From: Jiangella anatolica
Lineage (GTDB): Bacteria > Actinomycetota > Actinomycetes > Jiangellales > Jiangellaceae
Assembly: GCF_003236295.1 (NCBI RefSeq)
Contig: NZ_POTW01000001.1
Span: 1-64,000 of the forward strand
Direction: 5' to 3'
Length of the DNA: 64,000 nucleotides
In this document: piece by piece, positions 8,453 to 17,377 of the stretch
Numbering within the stretch: position 1 is the first letter of the stretch
Layout of the letters: every line of letters begins with the position of its first letter
Translations under genes and position numbers: made by a program
Notes under the pieces: model-generated
Database searches by the model: none
Told to the model about the DNA's origin: nothing
Seen by the model: the letters and a program-made list of their open reading frames with translations, nothing else

Positions 8453-9961
8453 ATGAACCGCGCTCATCTGACCATCGACCCCTATTTCACCGTCGGCACC
8501 GTCAACCGCCGCCTCTTCGGCTCCTTCGTCGAGCACCTCGGCCGCGGCGTGTACGACGGCATCTACGAGCCCGGCCACCCGGCCGCCGACGAGAACGGCT
8601 ACCGCGAGGACGTCATCGCGCTGGTCCGCGAGCTCGGCGTTACGGCCATCCGCTACCCCGGCGGCAACTTCGTGTCCGGCTACCGCTGGGAGGACGGGAT
8701 CGGCCCGCGCGAGCAGCGGCCGCGCCGGCTCGACCTCGCCTGGCACTCGATCGAGACCAACGAGGTCGGGCTGGACGAGTTCGCCGCCTGGCTGCGCAAG
8801 GTCGGCAGCGAGCTCATGTACGCGGTGAACCTCGGCACCCGCGGCATCCACGAGGCGCTGGACGTGCTCGAGTACGCCAACGTCCCGTCGGGCACCCGGC
8901 TGTCCGACCTGCGCATCGCGAACGGCACGCCCGCGCCGCACGACATCAGGATGTGGTGCCTGGGCAACGAGATGGACGGGCCGTGGCAGCTGGGCCACGG
9001 CGCCGCCGAGGAGTACGCGAGCCTCGCCGCCAAGACCGCCCGGGCGATGCGGCAGGTCGATCCCGGCCTCGAGCTCGTCGTCTGCGGCAGCTCCAGCGCG
9101 CAGATGTCGACGTTCGGCAGCTGGGAGCGGACGGTGCTCGAGGCGACCTACGACGAGGTGGACTACATCTCCTGTCACGCCTACTACGAGCCGAAGGACG
9201 GCGACCACGCCAGCTTCCTCGCCTCGGCGGTGAACATGGACCGGTTCATCGAGTCGGTCGCGGCGACGGCCGACCACGTCAAGGCCGAGCGCCGCAGCCC
9301 GAAGACCATGTACATCTCCTTCGACGAGTGGAACGTCTGGTACCAGTCGCGCTACCGCGCCGAGCGCCACACCGGCATCGGCGACTGGCCGATCGCGCCC
9401 CGGCTGCTGGAGAACACCTACTCGGTGATGGACGCGGTCGTCTTCGGCAACCTGCTCATCTCGCTGCTCCGGCACGCCGACCGCGTGACGTCGGCCAGCC
9501 TCGCCCAGCTGGTCAACGTCATCGCGCCGATCATGACCGAGCCCGGCGGGCCGGCCTGGCGCCAGACGACGTTCTTCCCGTTCGCGCTCACGTCCCGGCT
9601 GGCCCGCGGCGAGGCGCTCGAGGTCAAGCTGGACAGCCCGACGTACGCGTCGGGCCTGCACGGCGACGTCACGGTCGTCGACGCGGTCGCGACACACGAC
9701 GCCGGCAGCGGCGCGACGGCGGTGTTCCTCGTCAACCGCGACGAGGAGGCGGAGGCGGAGATCGAGATCGACGTGCGGATGCTCGGCGAGGTCCGGGTCC
9801 GCGACGTGTGGACGCTCAGCGACAAGGACCCGCACGCCGTCAACACACTGGAGCAGCCGGACCGGGTGCGGCCGGCGGCGAACCCGACGGCCGCCCTGGC
9901 CGACGGGACGGTGACGGTGTCGCTGCCGCCCGTCTCGTGGACCGCTCTCACCCTCGGATGA
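8453..9961 (+). CDS. GH51 alpha-L-arabinofuranosidase
   Basis: The 502-residue enzyme has no signal peptide, so it acts on imported oligosaccharides. It starts with the family N-terminal strand and RRLFGSFVEHLGRGVYDGIY, continues with the TIM barrel (acid/base Glu173 in CLGNEMDG; nucleophile Glu292 in SFDEWNVWY) and ends in the family's beta-sandwich. It removes arabinofuranosyl groups from arabino-oligosaccharides or arabinoxylan fragments. It follows the importer by 43 bases, after an AAGAGGA site, and overlaps the GH5 gene by four bases. Confidence 0.95.
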   Translation: MNRAHLTIDPYFTVGTVNRRLFGSFVEHLGRGVYDGIYEPGHPAADENGYREDVIALVRELGVTAIRYPGGNFVSGYRWEDGIGPREQRPRRLDLAWHSIETNEVGLDEFAAWLRKVGSELMYAVNLGTRGIHEALDVLEYANVPSGTRLSDLRIANGTPAPHDIRMWCLGNEMDGPWQLGHGAAEEYASLAAKTARAMRQVDPGLELVVCGSSSAQMSTFGSWERTVLEATYDEVDYISCHAYYEPKDGDHASFLASAVNMDRFIESVAATADHVKAERRSPKTMYISFDEWNVWYQSRYRAERHTGIGDWPIAPRLLENTYSVMDAVVFGNLLISLLRHADRVTSASLAQLVNVIAPIMTEPGGPAWRQTTFFPFALTSRLARGEALEVKLDSPTYASGLHGDVTVVDAVATHDAGSGATAVFLVNRDEEAEAEIEIDVRMLGEVRVRDVWTLSDKDPHAVNTLEQPDRVRPAANPTAALADGTVTVSLPPVSWTALTLG

Positions 9962-11355
9962 ACGGAGTCGGCATGCTCAGGATCGACGGAAGCCGGCTCG
10001 TCGCCGGGGACGAGCCGGTGGTGCTGCGAGGGGTCGGCCTCGGCGGCTGGATGAACATGGAGAACTTCATCACCGGCTATGCGGGGACGGAGTCGCAGCA
10101 TCGGCGGGCGCTGCGCCGGGTGCTGGGCGAGGAGGGCTACGCCAGGTTCTTCGACCGCTTCCTCGAGGCGTTCTTCACCGACGAGGACGCCGCGCTGCTG
10201 GCGGGGCTGGGCCTGAACTCGGTGCGGATCCCGTTCAACTACCGGCACTTCGAGGACGACGCGGCGCCGTTCGAGCTCAAGCCCGAGGGGTTCGCGCTGC
10301 TGGACCGCGTGGTGGAGGCCTGCGCGCGTCACGGCATCTACACGATCCTGGACCTGCACGCGGTGCCGGGCGCGCAGAACCAGCACTGGCACAGCGACAA
10401 CCCCACGCAGTGGGCGCACTTCTGGGGCCAGCGGCAGTTCCAGGACCGCGTCGTGCACCTGTGGGAGCGGCTGGCCGAGCACTACAAGGACAACGCGTGG
10501 GTGGCCGGCTACAACCCGGTGAACGAGCCCGGCGACGTCGAGGGCACAACGATCGGGCCGTTCTACCGGCGGCTCGAGGCGGCGATCCGGGCCGTGGACC
10601 CCGACCACATCCTGTTCCTCGACGGCAACCGCTTCTCCACCCAGTTCGACCAGCTCGGCGACCCGTTGCCGAACTGCGTGTACACCGCGCACGACTACGC
10701 CCTGCCGGGGTTCGCCGACGGCGGCCCCTATCCCGGCACCAGCAGGGGCCAGTACGTGGACCGCGACCGGGTCGAGGAGACGTTCCTGGCCCGCACCGAG
10801 TACATGCGCCGGACCGGCACCCCCGTCTGGGTCGGCGAGTTCGGGCCGGTGTACACCGGCGATCCGGCGCGGGACGAGCAGCGCTACCGGCTGCTGGAGG
10901 ACCAGCTGGAGATCTACGGCCGGCACGAGGCGAGCTGGTCGCTGTGGACGTACAAGGACATCGGGCTGCAGGGCCTGGTGACCGTCGACCCGGCCTCGCC
11001 CTACGCGCAGCGGGTGGCGCCGGTGGTGGACAAGAAGGCGCGCCTGGGCGTGGACTCCTGGGGCTCGACGGACGCGGGGATCCGGCACATCATGCGGCCG
11101 ATCGAGGAGCTGTTCGAGCGCGAGTTCCCGGACTTCCAGCCCTACCCGTGGGGCGCGGCGCGCTGGATCCACGGGCACGTCCGCCACGTCATGCTGGCCG
11201 AGGCCATGGTCGACGACTTCGCGGCGGCGTTCGACGGCGTGGACCCCGACGAGGCCGAGCGGCTCGCGGACTCGTTCGCCCTCGGCCGCTGCCAGGTGCG
11301 CAAGACGCTCGCCGAGATCCTCCGCCAGGCGACGGCGGGGGAGCTGAGCCGGTGA
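9958..11355 (+). CDS. GH5-like glycoside hydrolase (cellulase superfamily)
   Basis: The 465-residue protein has no signal peptide. It contains GVGLGGWMNMENF near the N-terminus, LDLHAVPGAQN, acid/base Glu190 in YNPVNEPGD and nucleophile Glu294 in VWVGEFGPV, the GH5/clan GH-A pattern. A roughly 100-residue C-terminal helical extension beyond the barrel is not recognised. The start is the ATG overlapping the GH51 stop; a second ATG at 9973 is possible. Its operon position suggests a cytoplasmic exo- or oligosaccharide hydrolase acting with the arabinofuranosidase; the sugar specificity is not determinable here. Confidence 0.85.
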   Translation: MNGVGMLRIDGSRLVAGDEPVVLRGVGLGGWMNMENFITGYAGTESQHRRALRRVLGEEGYARFFDRFLEAFFTDEDAALLAGLGLNSVRIPFNYRHFEDDAAPFELKPEGFALLDRVVEACARHGIYTILDLHAVPGAQNQHWHSDNPTQWAHFWGQRQFQDRVVHLWERLAEHYKDNAWVAGYNPVNEPGDVEGTTIGPFYRRLEAAIRAVDPDHILFLDGNRFSTQFDQLGDPLPNCVYTAHDYALPGFADGGPYPGTSRGQYVDRDRVEETFLARTEYMRRTGTPVWVGEFGPVYTGDPARDEQRYRLLEDQLEIYGRHEASWSLWTYKDIGLQGLVTVDPASPYAQRVAPVVDKKARLGVDSWGSTDAGIRHIMRPIEELFEREFPDFQPYPWGAARWIHGHVRHVMLAEAMVDDFAAAFDGVDPDEAERLADSFALGRCQVRKTLAEILRQATAGELSR

Positions 11356-11394
11356 CGGTCCGGCATTCCGGCCGGAGCGGGGGATGATGGGTCT

Positions 11395-12414
11395 GTGGTG
11401 CGGATGATCGATGTGGCCCATGAAGCCGGCGTGTCGGCCATGACGGTGTCGAACGTGATCAACGGCCGGCCCGGCGTGAGCGCGCAGACCCGGCTGCGGG
11501 TGCTCGCGACGATCTCGAAGCTGGGCTACCAGGTGAACCACGCCGCGCGTCACCTCCGTGCGGGCCGCACCGGCGCCGTCGGGCTGATCGTCCCCGACAT
11601 CGACCGGCCCTACTACGCGCAGCTGGCCAGCCGGCTCGCGGGCGGCGTGGAGAAGCGCGGCCTGCACCTCGTCGTCGAGCGCACCGGCGGCGACGCGGAG
11701 CGCGAGCTGGAGGCGATCTCGTTCGGCCGGCTGCGCATGTACGACGGCGTCGTGATCAGCCCGCTGCGGGTCGACGCCGCCGACCTGGACCAGCTGCGGT
11801 TCGAGACACCCGTCGTGTTCATCGGCGAGCGGCCGGTCCCGGCGTCCTTCGACCACGTCATGATGGACAACGTGGGCGGCGCCCGGCAGGCGGTGCGGCA
11901 CCTGCTCGAGACCGGCTCGCGCCGCGTCGCCGTCATCGGCGGCCGGCACGACGACCAGGTCGACGACATGCCGTCGCTGCGCACCCGCGGCTACCGCCAG
12001 GCGCACGCCGAGCTCGGCGTCGACGTCGAAGAGGAGCTGGTGGTGCAGGTCGAGTCGTTCGACCCCTGGTCGGGCTTCCACGCGGTGAAGCGGCTGCACG
12101 AGTCCGGCGTCGCCTTCGACGGCGTCTTCGCCCTCACCGACGCCGCCGCGACGGGCGTCCTGCGGGCGCTGGCCGACCTCCGGATCGAGGTGCCGCGCGA
12201 GGTCCAGGTGATCGGCTTCGACAACGGCAAGGAGACGGAGTTCCTCGTGCCCCGGCTGTCGTCGGTGGAACCGGGCAACGACGCGATGGCCGACAAGGTC
12301 CTCGAGCTGCTGGACCACCGGGTCGCCGCTGCCGGTGACGGCGGCCAGGACGCGCCGGACCCGACGACCACCATCGTCACCGCACAGCTGGCCCTGCGCG
12401 AGTCGACCCGCTGA
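11395..12414 (+). CDS. LacI family transcriptional regulator
   Basis: The 339-residue protein has a LacI helix-turn-helix (MIDVAHEAGVSAMTVSNVING, residues 4-24) and a sugar-sensor domain ending with VIGFDNGKETEFLVPRLSSV. It lies 39 bases after the GH5 gene in the same direction, so it may be co-transcribed with the arabinan operon. No matching AT-rich palindrome was seen beside it. The GTG at 11395 is used; a Met at residue 4 is an alternative start. Ligand unknown; a second sensor for the same substrate class is likely. Confidence 0.92.
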   Translation: MVRMIDVAHEAGVSAMTVSNVINGRPGVSAQTRLRVLATISKLGYQVNHAARHLRAGRTGAVGLIVPDIDRPYYAQLASRLAGGVEKRGLHLVVERTGGDAERELEAISFGRLRMYDGVVISPLRVDAADLDQLRFETPVVFIGERPVPASFDHVMMDNVGGARQAVRHLLETGSRRVAVIGGRHDDQVDDMPSLRTRGYRQAHAELGVDVEEELVVQVESFDPWSGFHAVKRLHESGVAFDGVFALTDAAATGVLRALADLRIEVPREVQVIGFDNGKETEFLVPRLSSVEPGNDAMADKVLELLDHRVAAAGDGGQDAPDPTTTIVTAQLALRESTR

Positions 12415-12437
12415 GCTCGCGCCGCATGGCCGATCAG

Positions 12438-12466
12438 TTGTCGGCCGGACGTGTGTTCGATAAGAT
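12438..12466 (+). promoter_or_regulatory. Promoter with LexA-like (SOS) box for the DUF222/HNH gene
   Basis: TTGTCG (12438-12443), a 17-bp spacer and TAAGAT (12461-12466) form a promoter. Inside the spacer, CCGGACGTGTGTTCGA (12445-12460) matches the Gram-positive LexA consensus TCGAAC-N4-GTTCGA with a perfect right half and 4/6 in the left half. The transcript leader to the GTG at 12684 would be about 210 nt. The rest of 12415-12683 shows no gene. Confidence 0.55.
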
Positions 12467-12683
12467 CATCGGTAGAAGGTCTGGCCGTCACCGGGAGCGG
12501 CAGCAGTGGGTTCCCGGGCGTTGAAGCAGGGCATCACGCCAGGTGTCCCACCTCGTCCACGGTCGCAGCCGATCAGCGAGTCTGCGGTCGTCCCATCCCA
12601 GCCCGGACGGGCCAATGCGGGTGGCACGCGCTCGCCCCTGAGGGGGTGGGCGTCCTCATCGTGGACGAGAGAGGTGACCCGCC

Positions 12684-14147
12684 GTGTCCGATCCGATCGA
12701 CCACCTGGCCGCCGCGCCGCCGGGCCCAGGGCTGGCCGCGCTGCTGGCCCGGGTGGACCTCACCGTGCTGCCGGCGCACGAATTGGTCGTGGTGGCACAG
12801 GCGCGGCAACGTCAGCTCGCCCACGACGAGGCCGCGCTGCTGCGGGTCTTCGCCGAACTCGCCGCCCGGCCCGAGTACCAACGCTGCAGCGCACCCGACG
12901 ACCTGACACCGGGGCACACCCACCAGGCGGTCCAGGCCGCCGGCGACGAGGTGTCGCTGGCGCTTCGCTGGACCCCGGGCCGCGCCACCGCACGGGTCGC
13001 GCTGGCGGTGGAGCTCGAGGAGGACCTCCCCGACACCCTTGCCTCGCTCGCCACCGGCCACATCGACGCGGACAAGGCACGGCTGATCGCCGAACGCACC
13101 CGCTGCCTGCCCGACCTCGCCCTGCGCCGACGGGTCGAGGCCGCCGTACTGCCCTGTGCCCGGACACACACCCGATGGACGCTGGACCAGCGGCTTCGCC
13201 GCGAGGTCATCGCCGCCGACCCCGCCGGAGCAGAAGAGCGCCACCGCCGGGCGGCCCGAGACCGCCAGGTGAGCCGTCCCGAACCCGCCGCACCGGGCGG
13301 TGAGGACGGCATGGCCACGATGACGCTCTGCGGCCCGGCCGAAGACCTCACCACACTGTGGGCCGCCACCGACGCCGCCGCACGCCACACCCGGACCAGC
13401 GGCGACCCACGCACCCTCGACCAACTCCGCTTCGACCTGCTCACCGGCCAGGCCTGGACCGCGCTCGAGACCGGGCACCTCGGCTGCTGCCACCCCGCCT
13501 GCGCCAACGCCCCCGGCGCCACTGCGCCCACTCGCCCGCCCGACCCCGGCCGACCAGCCGTCCCAGCCGCTTGCGGCGGGCCGGTGGTCCTCGGTCAGCG
13601 TCGAGGCCGCGGTGCCGTGGTGCAGGTCACCGTGCCGATCACCGCTCTGCTCGGGGACGACGGCGTGCCTGGCGAGCTCGACGGATACGGACCCATCACG
13701 GCCGGCGCAGCCCGGCGCATCGCCACCGATGCCACCATGCGCCGGCTGCTCACCGATCCCGCGGACGGCCGCCTGCTCGAGTACGGCCGCACCACCTACG
13801 CCCCGCCGGCCGACCTCGCCGCGCACGTCGTCGCCCGCGATCGCACCTGCCGGTTCCCCACCTGCCACCGCACTGCCACCGAGGCCGAGATCGACCACAA
13901 GATCCCTTACGCCCGCGGCGGCACCACCGACCCGGCCAACGCCTGGGCCCTGCATACCGGCCACCACCGCGCCAAGACCTGGCACGCCTTCACCATCACC
14001 ACCGACACCCATGTCACCACCTGGTGGACCACCCCCGCCGGCCACCGGTACCCGGTCGAACCTGAAGCCATCGGAGCCAATCTCGTGGCGCCGGCCCCAG
14101 CACTCCAGCCGGCTGGCACAGCATGCGTCGAGACGCCGCCCTTCTGA
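12684..14147 (+). CDS. DUF222 / HNH endonuclease domain protein (13E12 repeat family)
   Basis: The 487-residue protein has a helical DUF222 region (about residues 20-330) and a C-terminal HNH nuclease domain: CRFPTCHRTATEAEIDHKIP with paired Cys, then HTGHHRAK, near residues 390-435. These proteins occur in many near-identical copies in actinobacterial genomes and are thought to be mobile or selfish, with unclear function. It starts at GTG after GAGAGGTGA. It separates two sugar loci and converges on the FAH gene with a 17-base gap, consistent with insertion between them. Confidence 0.9.
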   Translation: MSDPIDHLAAAPPGPGLAALLARVDLTVLPAHELVVVAQARQRQLAHDEAALLRVFAELAARPEYQRCSAPDDLTPGHTHQAVQAAGDEVSLALRWTPGRATARVALAVELEEDLPDTLASLATGHIDADKARLIAERTRCLPDLALRRRVEAAVLPCARTHTRWTLDQRLRREVIAADPAGAEERHRRAARDRQVSRPEPAAPGGEDGMATMTLCGPAEDLTTLWAATDAAARHTRTSGDPRTLDQLRFDLLTGQAWTALETGHLGCCHPACANAPGATAPTRPPDPGRPAVPAACGGPVVLGQRRGRGAVVQVTVPITALLGDDGVPGELDGYGPITAGAARRIATDATMRRLLTDPADGRLLEYGRTTYAPPADLAAHVVARDRTCRFPTCHRTATEAEIDHKIPYARGGTTDPANAWALHTGHHRAKTWHAFTITTDTHVTTWWTTPAGHRYPVEPEAIGANLVAPAPALQPAGTACVETPPF

Positions 14148-14164
14148 ACCTCGTCAAGACACGG

Positions 14165-15367
14165 TCAGAGCAGGCCTCGACGGGCGAGGTTGCCCATGAG
14201 GGCTCGGACGCCGAAGTCCCACGGCTCGCAGTCCTCGGCGTGGCGGACCCGGTTGACCAGCGCGCCCAGTGCCGGCGAGCCGATCCGGACGACGTCGCCG
14301 AGCTTGTGGGTGAAGCCCTCGCCCGGACGGTCGCGGTCCTGGATCGGCGCGAACATGGTGCCGAGCATGAGCACCGCGCCGTCCGGGTAGTGGTGGTGGC
14401 GGCCGACCAGCTGGCGCACCAGGGCCTCCGGCTCGCGCGAGATCCGTGACATCTCCGACACCGCCTCGAGGCGGAACCCGTCCTCGCCCTCGATGGTGAG
14501 GCCGACCTCGAGCTCGCGCACCTGGTCCGGGCCGAAGCGCTCGTCGAAGAGGCGGATGAACGGGCCCAGCGCGCAGGAGGCGTTGTTGTCCTTCGCCTTC
14601 GGCAGCAGCAGCGCGGACCGGCCCTCGACGTCGCGCAGGTTCACGTCGTTGCCGAGGGTCGCGCCGACGACCCGGCCGCTGGACTGGACGATCAGCGCCA
14701 CCTCGGGCTCGGGGTTGTTCCAGGTCGACGCGGCGAGCACGCCGACCGGAACGGCGGTGCCCACCGCGGACAGGACCTGGCCCTTGGTGAAGATCTCGGC
14801 GTCGGGGCCGATCCCGACCTCCAGGTACGGGCTCCAGGCGCCCTCCGCCAGCAGCAGGTCCTTCAGGCGCGACGCCTCCTCCGAGCCCGGCGTCAGGGCA
14901 TGGAAGTCGTCGCCGACGTCGGCGAGCATCCGGCCGCGGATCTCCGCGGCGAGGGCGAGGTCGCCGCGGGCCCGTTCCTCGATGACGCGCTCGATCATCG
15001 ACACCGCGAACGTCACGCCCGCGGCCTTCAGCGCCTGCAGGTCCACGGGCGCCAGCAGCCAGGGCCGGGTGGTGTCGCGAACGGCCGCACCGGTGTTGGC
15101 CAGCGCATCAGCGAGGCTCGCGACCGGGCGGCCGTCGAGGCCGGCGACGGCGGCGGCCGGGTCGGGCAGCTCGCAGATGTCGCGGACGGTCGCGAACCGG
15201 TCGCTGAGGTCGAGCAGCTCTCCGTTCCGGACGAGCACGGGGGACGGCCCGCCGGCGTCCGGGTCCCAGACCCGGCCGATCAGGACGCTCCGGTCCGCGT
15301 CCTCCGGCAACGCGTCGGCGGCGGTTCCGAACCAGGCGTCGACCGCCTCGGACGCGGGCACGGTCAT
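14165..15367 (-). CDS. Fumarylacetoacetate hydrolase family protein (likely 2-keto-3-deoxy sugar acid dehydratase)
   Basis: The 400-residue protein carries the FAH fold signature: the metal-binding EVGIGPDAEIFTKGQ stretch, NNPEPEVALIVQSSGRVVGATLGND and KAKDNNASCALGPF. In oxidative, non-phosphorylating pentose pathways a FAH-family enzyme dehydrates 2-keto-3-deoxy-pentonate to 2,5-dioxopentanoate. Here the gene is last in an operon whose previous gene encodes a sugar-acid dehydratase (ATGA overlap), which supports that role. The start is the ATG at 15367. Other FAH reactions (C-C hydrolysis) cannot be excluded. Confidence 0.85.
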   Translation of the reverse strand: MTVPASEAVDAWFGTAADALPEDADRSVLIGRVWDPDAGGPSPVLVRNGELLDLSDRFATVRDICELPDPAAAVAGLDGRPVASLADALANTGAAVRDTTRPWLLAPVDLQALKAAGVTFAVSMIERVIEERARGDLALAAEIRGRMLADVGDDFHALTPGSEEASRLKDLLLAEGAWSPYLEVGIGPDAEIFTKGQVLSAVGTAVPVGVLAASTWNNPEPEVALIVQSSGRVVGATLGNDVNLRDVEGRSALLLPKAKDNNASCALGPFIRLFDERFGPDQVRELEVGLTIEGEDGFRLEAVSEMSRISREPEALVRQLVGRHHHYPDGAVLMLGTMFAPIQDRDRPGEGFTHKLGDVVRIGSPALGALVNRVRHAEDCEPWDFGVRALMGNLARRGLL

Positions 15368-16545
15368 TCGTCGGCTCCCAGGTTGAAGAAGGACCGCTCG
15401 TCGGGCGGGCGGATGTCGTAGACGGCGTCGTCGAACAGGCGCAGCGGATGCGGCGTGAACGGGTGCCGGGCGATCTCCTCCAGGTTCAGCTCGATGCCCA
15501 GCCCCACACCGGGCGGGACGACCACGTCGCCGTCCTCGGTGAGGGTGAGCCGTTCGCTGGTGACGTCCGGACGCCACGGCACATCGGTCGCCATGATCTC
15601 CAGGTACCGGAAGTTGGGCAGGGTGGCGCCCAGCTGCAGGGTCGCCGCCGTGCTCAGCGGACCGCTCGGGTTGTGCGGCGCGAAGCCCACGTAGCTCGTG
15701 GCCGCGAGCGTGGAGATGAAGGCCAGCTCGGCCAGCCCGCCCGCGTGCGTGACGTCGGGCTGGACGAAGTCGACCGCCTGACGCGCGAGGGCGGGGACGA
15801 AGCCCTGCCGGCCGAACCAGCGCTCGCCCGCCGCGATCGGCACCGGCGACGCCCGGCGGACGTCGACCAGGGCATCGAGGTTGTCCGGCGGGCACGGCTC
15901 CTCGAACCAGACCGGCTGGAACTGCGCGATCTCCCGCGCGACCAGGATGGCGTGGCGGACGTCGAAGCGGCCGTGCCCCTCGATGAACAGCTCGACGTCG
16001 GGTCCGACGGCGGAGCGGACGGCGTCGATCTGCGCCAGCACCCGGTCCAGCTGCCGGGACCCGATGACGAGGTCGTGGTTCTCGAACGGGTCCCACTTGA
16101 GCCCGCGGAACCCGGTGGCGACCGTCCGCGCGGCCGCCGCCGCGTAGTCCTCGGGGCTCCTCGCGCCGGAGAACCAGCCGTTGGCGTAGGCGCGCACCCG
16201 GTCGCGGGTGGCGCCGCCGAACAGGCGCGCGACCGGCACGCCCAGCTCGCGCGCCGAGATGTCCCAGAGCGCCATCTCCAGCGAGCTCAGCGCCGTCATG
16301 ACGACCGGGCCGCCGCGCCAGTACCAGTCGCGGGCCAGCTCGTACATCGTGCCGGCGATGCGGGTCGGGTCGAGGCCGGTGACGGCCTCGGCCAGCTCGG
16401 CGAGCGCGCCCTGCACAGCGCGCTCCTTGCCCTCGAGGGTGGCCTCGCCGAGACCGGCGATGCCCTCGTCGGTGGACACGCGGACGATGACGAGGTTCGT
16501 GCGGTAGAAGTCGACGACGAAGGTGTCGACCGAGGTGATCTTCAT
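15364..16545 (-). CDS. Enolase-superfamily sugar acid dehydratase (mandelate racemase/galactonate dehydratase group)
   Basis: The 393-residue protein has the N-terminal capping domain (MKITSVDTFVVDFYRTNLV) and a modified TIM barrel. Putative metal ligands lie in FIEGHGRF, FEEPCPPDN and AAGERWFGR; the catalytic His is in FAPHNPSGP. The Glu-x-His at the first ligand recalls arabinonate/galactonate-type dehydratases rather than muconate cycloisomerases. It would dehydrate an aldonic acid to a 2-keto-3-deoxy acid, the substrate of the downstream FAH enzyme. The exact sugar acid is not assigned. Confidence 0.87.
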   Translation of the reverse strand: MKITSVDTFVVDFYRTNLVIVRVSTDEGIAGLGEATLEGKERAVQGALAELAEAVTGLDPTRIAGTMYELARDWYWRGGPVVMTALSSLEMALWDISARELGVPVARLFGGATRDRVRAYANGWFSGARSPEDYAAAAARTVATGFRGLKWDPFENHDLVIGSRQLDRVLAQIDAVRSAVGPDVELFIEGHGRFDVRHAILVAREIAQFQPVWFEEPCPPDNLDALVDVRRASPVPIAAGERWFGRQGFVPALARQAVDFVQPDVTHAGGLAELAFISTLAATSYVGFAPHNPSGPLSTAATLQLGATLPNFRYLEIMATDVPWRPDVTSERLTLTEDGDVVVPPGVGLGIELNLEEIARHPFTPHPLRLFDDAVYDIRPPDERSFFNLGADE

Positions 16546-16546
16546 G

Positions 16547-17377
16547 TCATCCCTTGACTGCGCCGGCGGTCATGCCGGCGACGACGTACTTCTGCGCGAA
16601 CAGGTAGAACGCGACGGCGGGCAGGGTGAACATGAAGGCCACAGCCATGACCGTCTGCACCGGCGTGCCGACCTCGCCGATGAAGTTCGCGATGCCCACC
16701 GACGCCGGCTGCGTCTCCGGCGCGTAGATGAAGGTCACCGCGAACACGTACTCGTTCCAGGCGTGGAAGAACGCGATGACCGCCGCGGCCGCGATCGACG
16801 GCCCGATCAGGGGCACGTTGATGCGCAGCAGCATGGTCAGCGGCCGGGCACCGTCGACCCGTCCGGCCTCCTCGAGCTCGCGTGGGATGCCGTCGATCGC
16901 GCCCTTGAGGATGAGCGCGACGATCGGCAGCACGAACGCGGAGTTGGCGAGGACCAGCCCGGTGAGCGAGTCGAGCAGGTCGAAGCGGTTGAACAGCGCG
17001 AACAACGGCACGACCATGAGCGCCTCGGGCAGCATCTGGGTCAGCAGCAGCACGACGGCCGTCAGCATCTTGCCGCGGAAGGAGAACCGCGAGAGCGCGT
17101 AGCCGAGCGGGATGCCCAGGCCGATCGACAGCACGGTCGTCCCCAGCGCGATCACCAGGCTGTTGCGCAGCCAGGTCAGCGCCTCGCCGTCGGCCAGCGC
17201 GTCGGCGAAGACGCCGAGCTCGGAGAAGTCCGGGAGCAGCCGGGCGTCGGCGGCGAACAGATCGGCGTTGCTCGACAGGGCCGTGACGAACATCCAGTAC
17301 AGCGGGAAGACCGCGATCCCCATGACGACCAGGACGCCGACCACGCGCAGCGTCACGCCGATCCGGAGCCGGCTCAT
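16547..17377 (-). CDS. CUT1 sugar ABC transporter permease (MalG-like)
   Basis: The 276-residue permease starts at the ATG at 17377 overlapping the upstream permease (ATGA). It has about six helices, an EAA loop LEEAGRVDGARPLTM near residue 177 and the C-terminus AGMTAGAVKG. It ends one base before the dehydratase gene starts. It forms the second half of the importer delivering substrate for the dehydratase/FAH pathway. Confidence 0.92.
   Translation of the reverse strand: MSRLRIGVTLRVVGVLVVMGIAVFPLYWMFVTALSSNADLFAADARLLPDFSELGVFADALADGEALTWLRNSLVIALGTTVLSIGLGIPLGYALSRFSFRGKMLTAVVLLLTQMLPEALMVVPLFALFNRFDLLDSLTGLVLANSAFVLPIVALILKGAIDGIPRELEEAGRVDGARPLTMLLRINVPLIGPSIAAAAVIAFFHAWNEYVFAVTFIYAPETQPASVGIANFIGEVGTPVQTVMAVAFMFTLPAVAFYLFAQKYVVAGMTAGAVKG

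Noticed and set aside
9418-12318. 966-codon minus-strand open frame across GH51, GH5 and lacI genes
   Set aside because: Low-complexity translation with His/Arg/Asp bias and no ribosome site; it lies antisense to three well-supported genes.
12451-12906. Possible upstream small gene before the DUF222/HNH gene
   Set aside because: The translation has no known pattern, and its start lies inside the predicted promoter; the region is better explained as a transcript leader.
12684-14147. Intein or restriction enzyme because of the HNH motif
   Set aside because: The DUF222 N-terminal region and overall length identify the 13E12 family; no partner methyltransferase or host protein halves are present.
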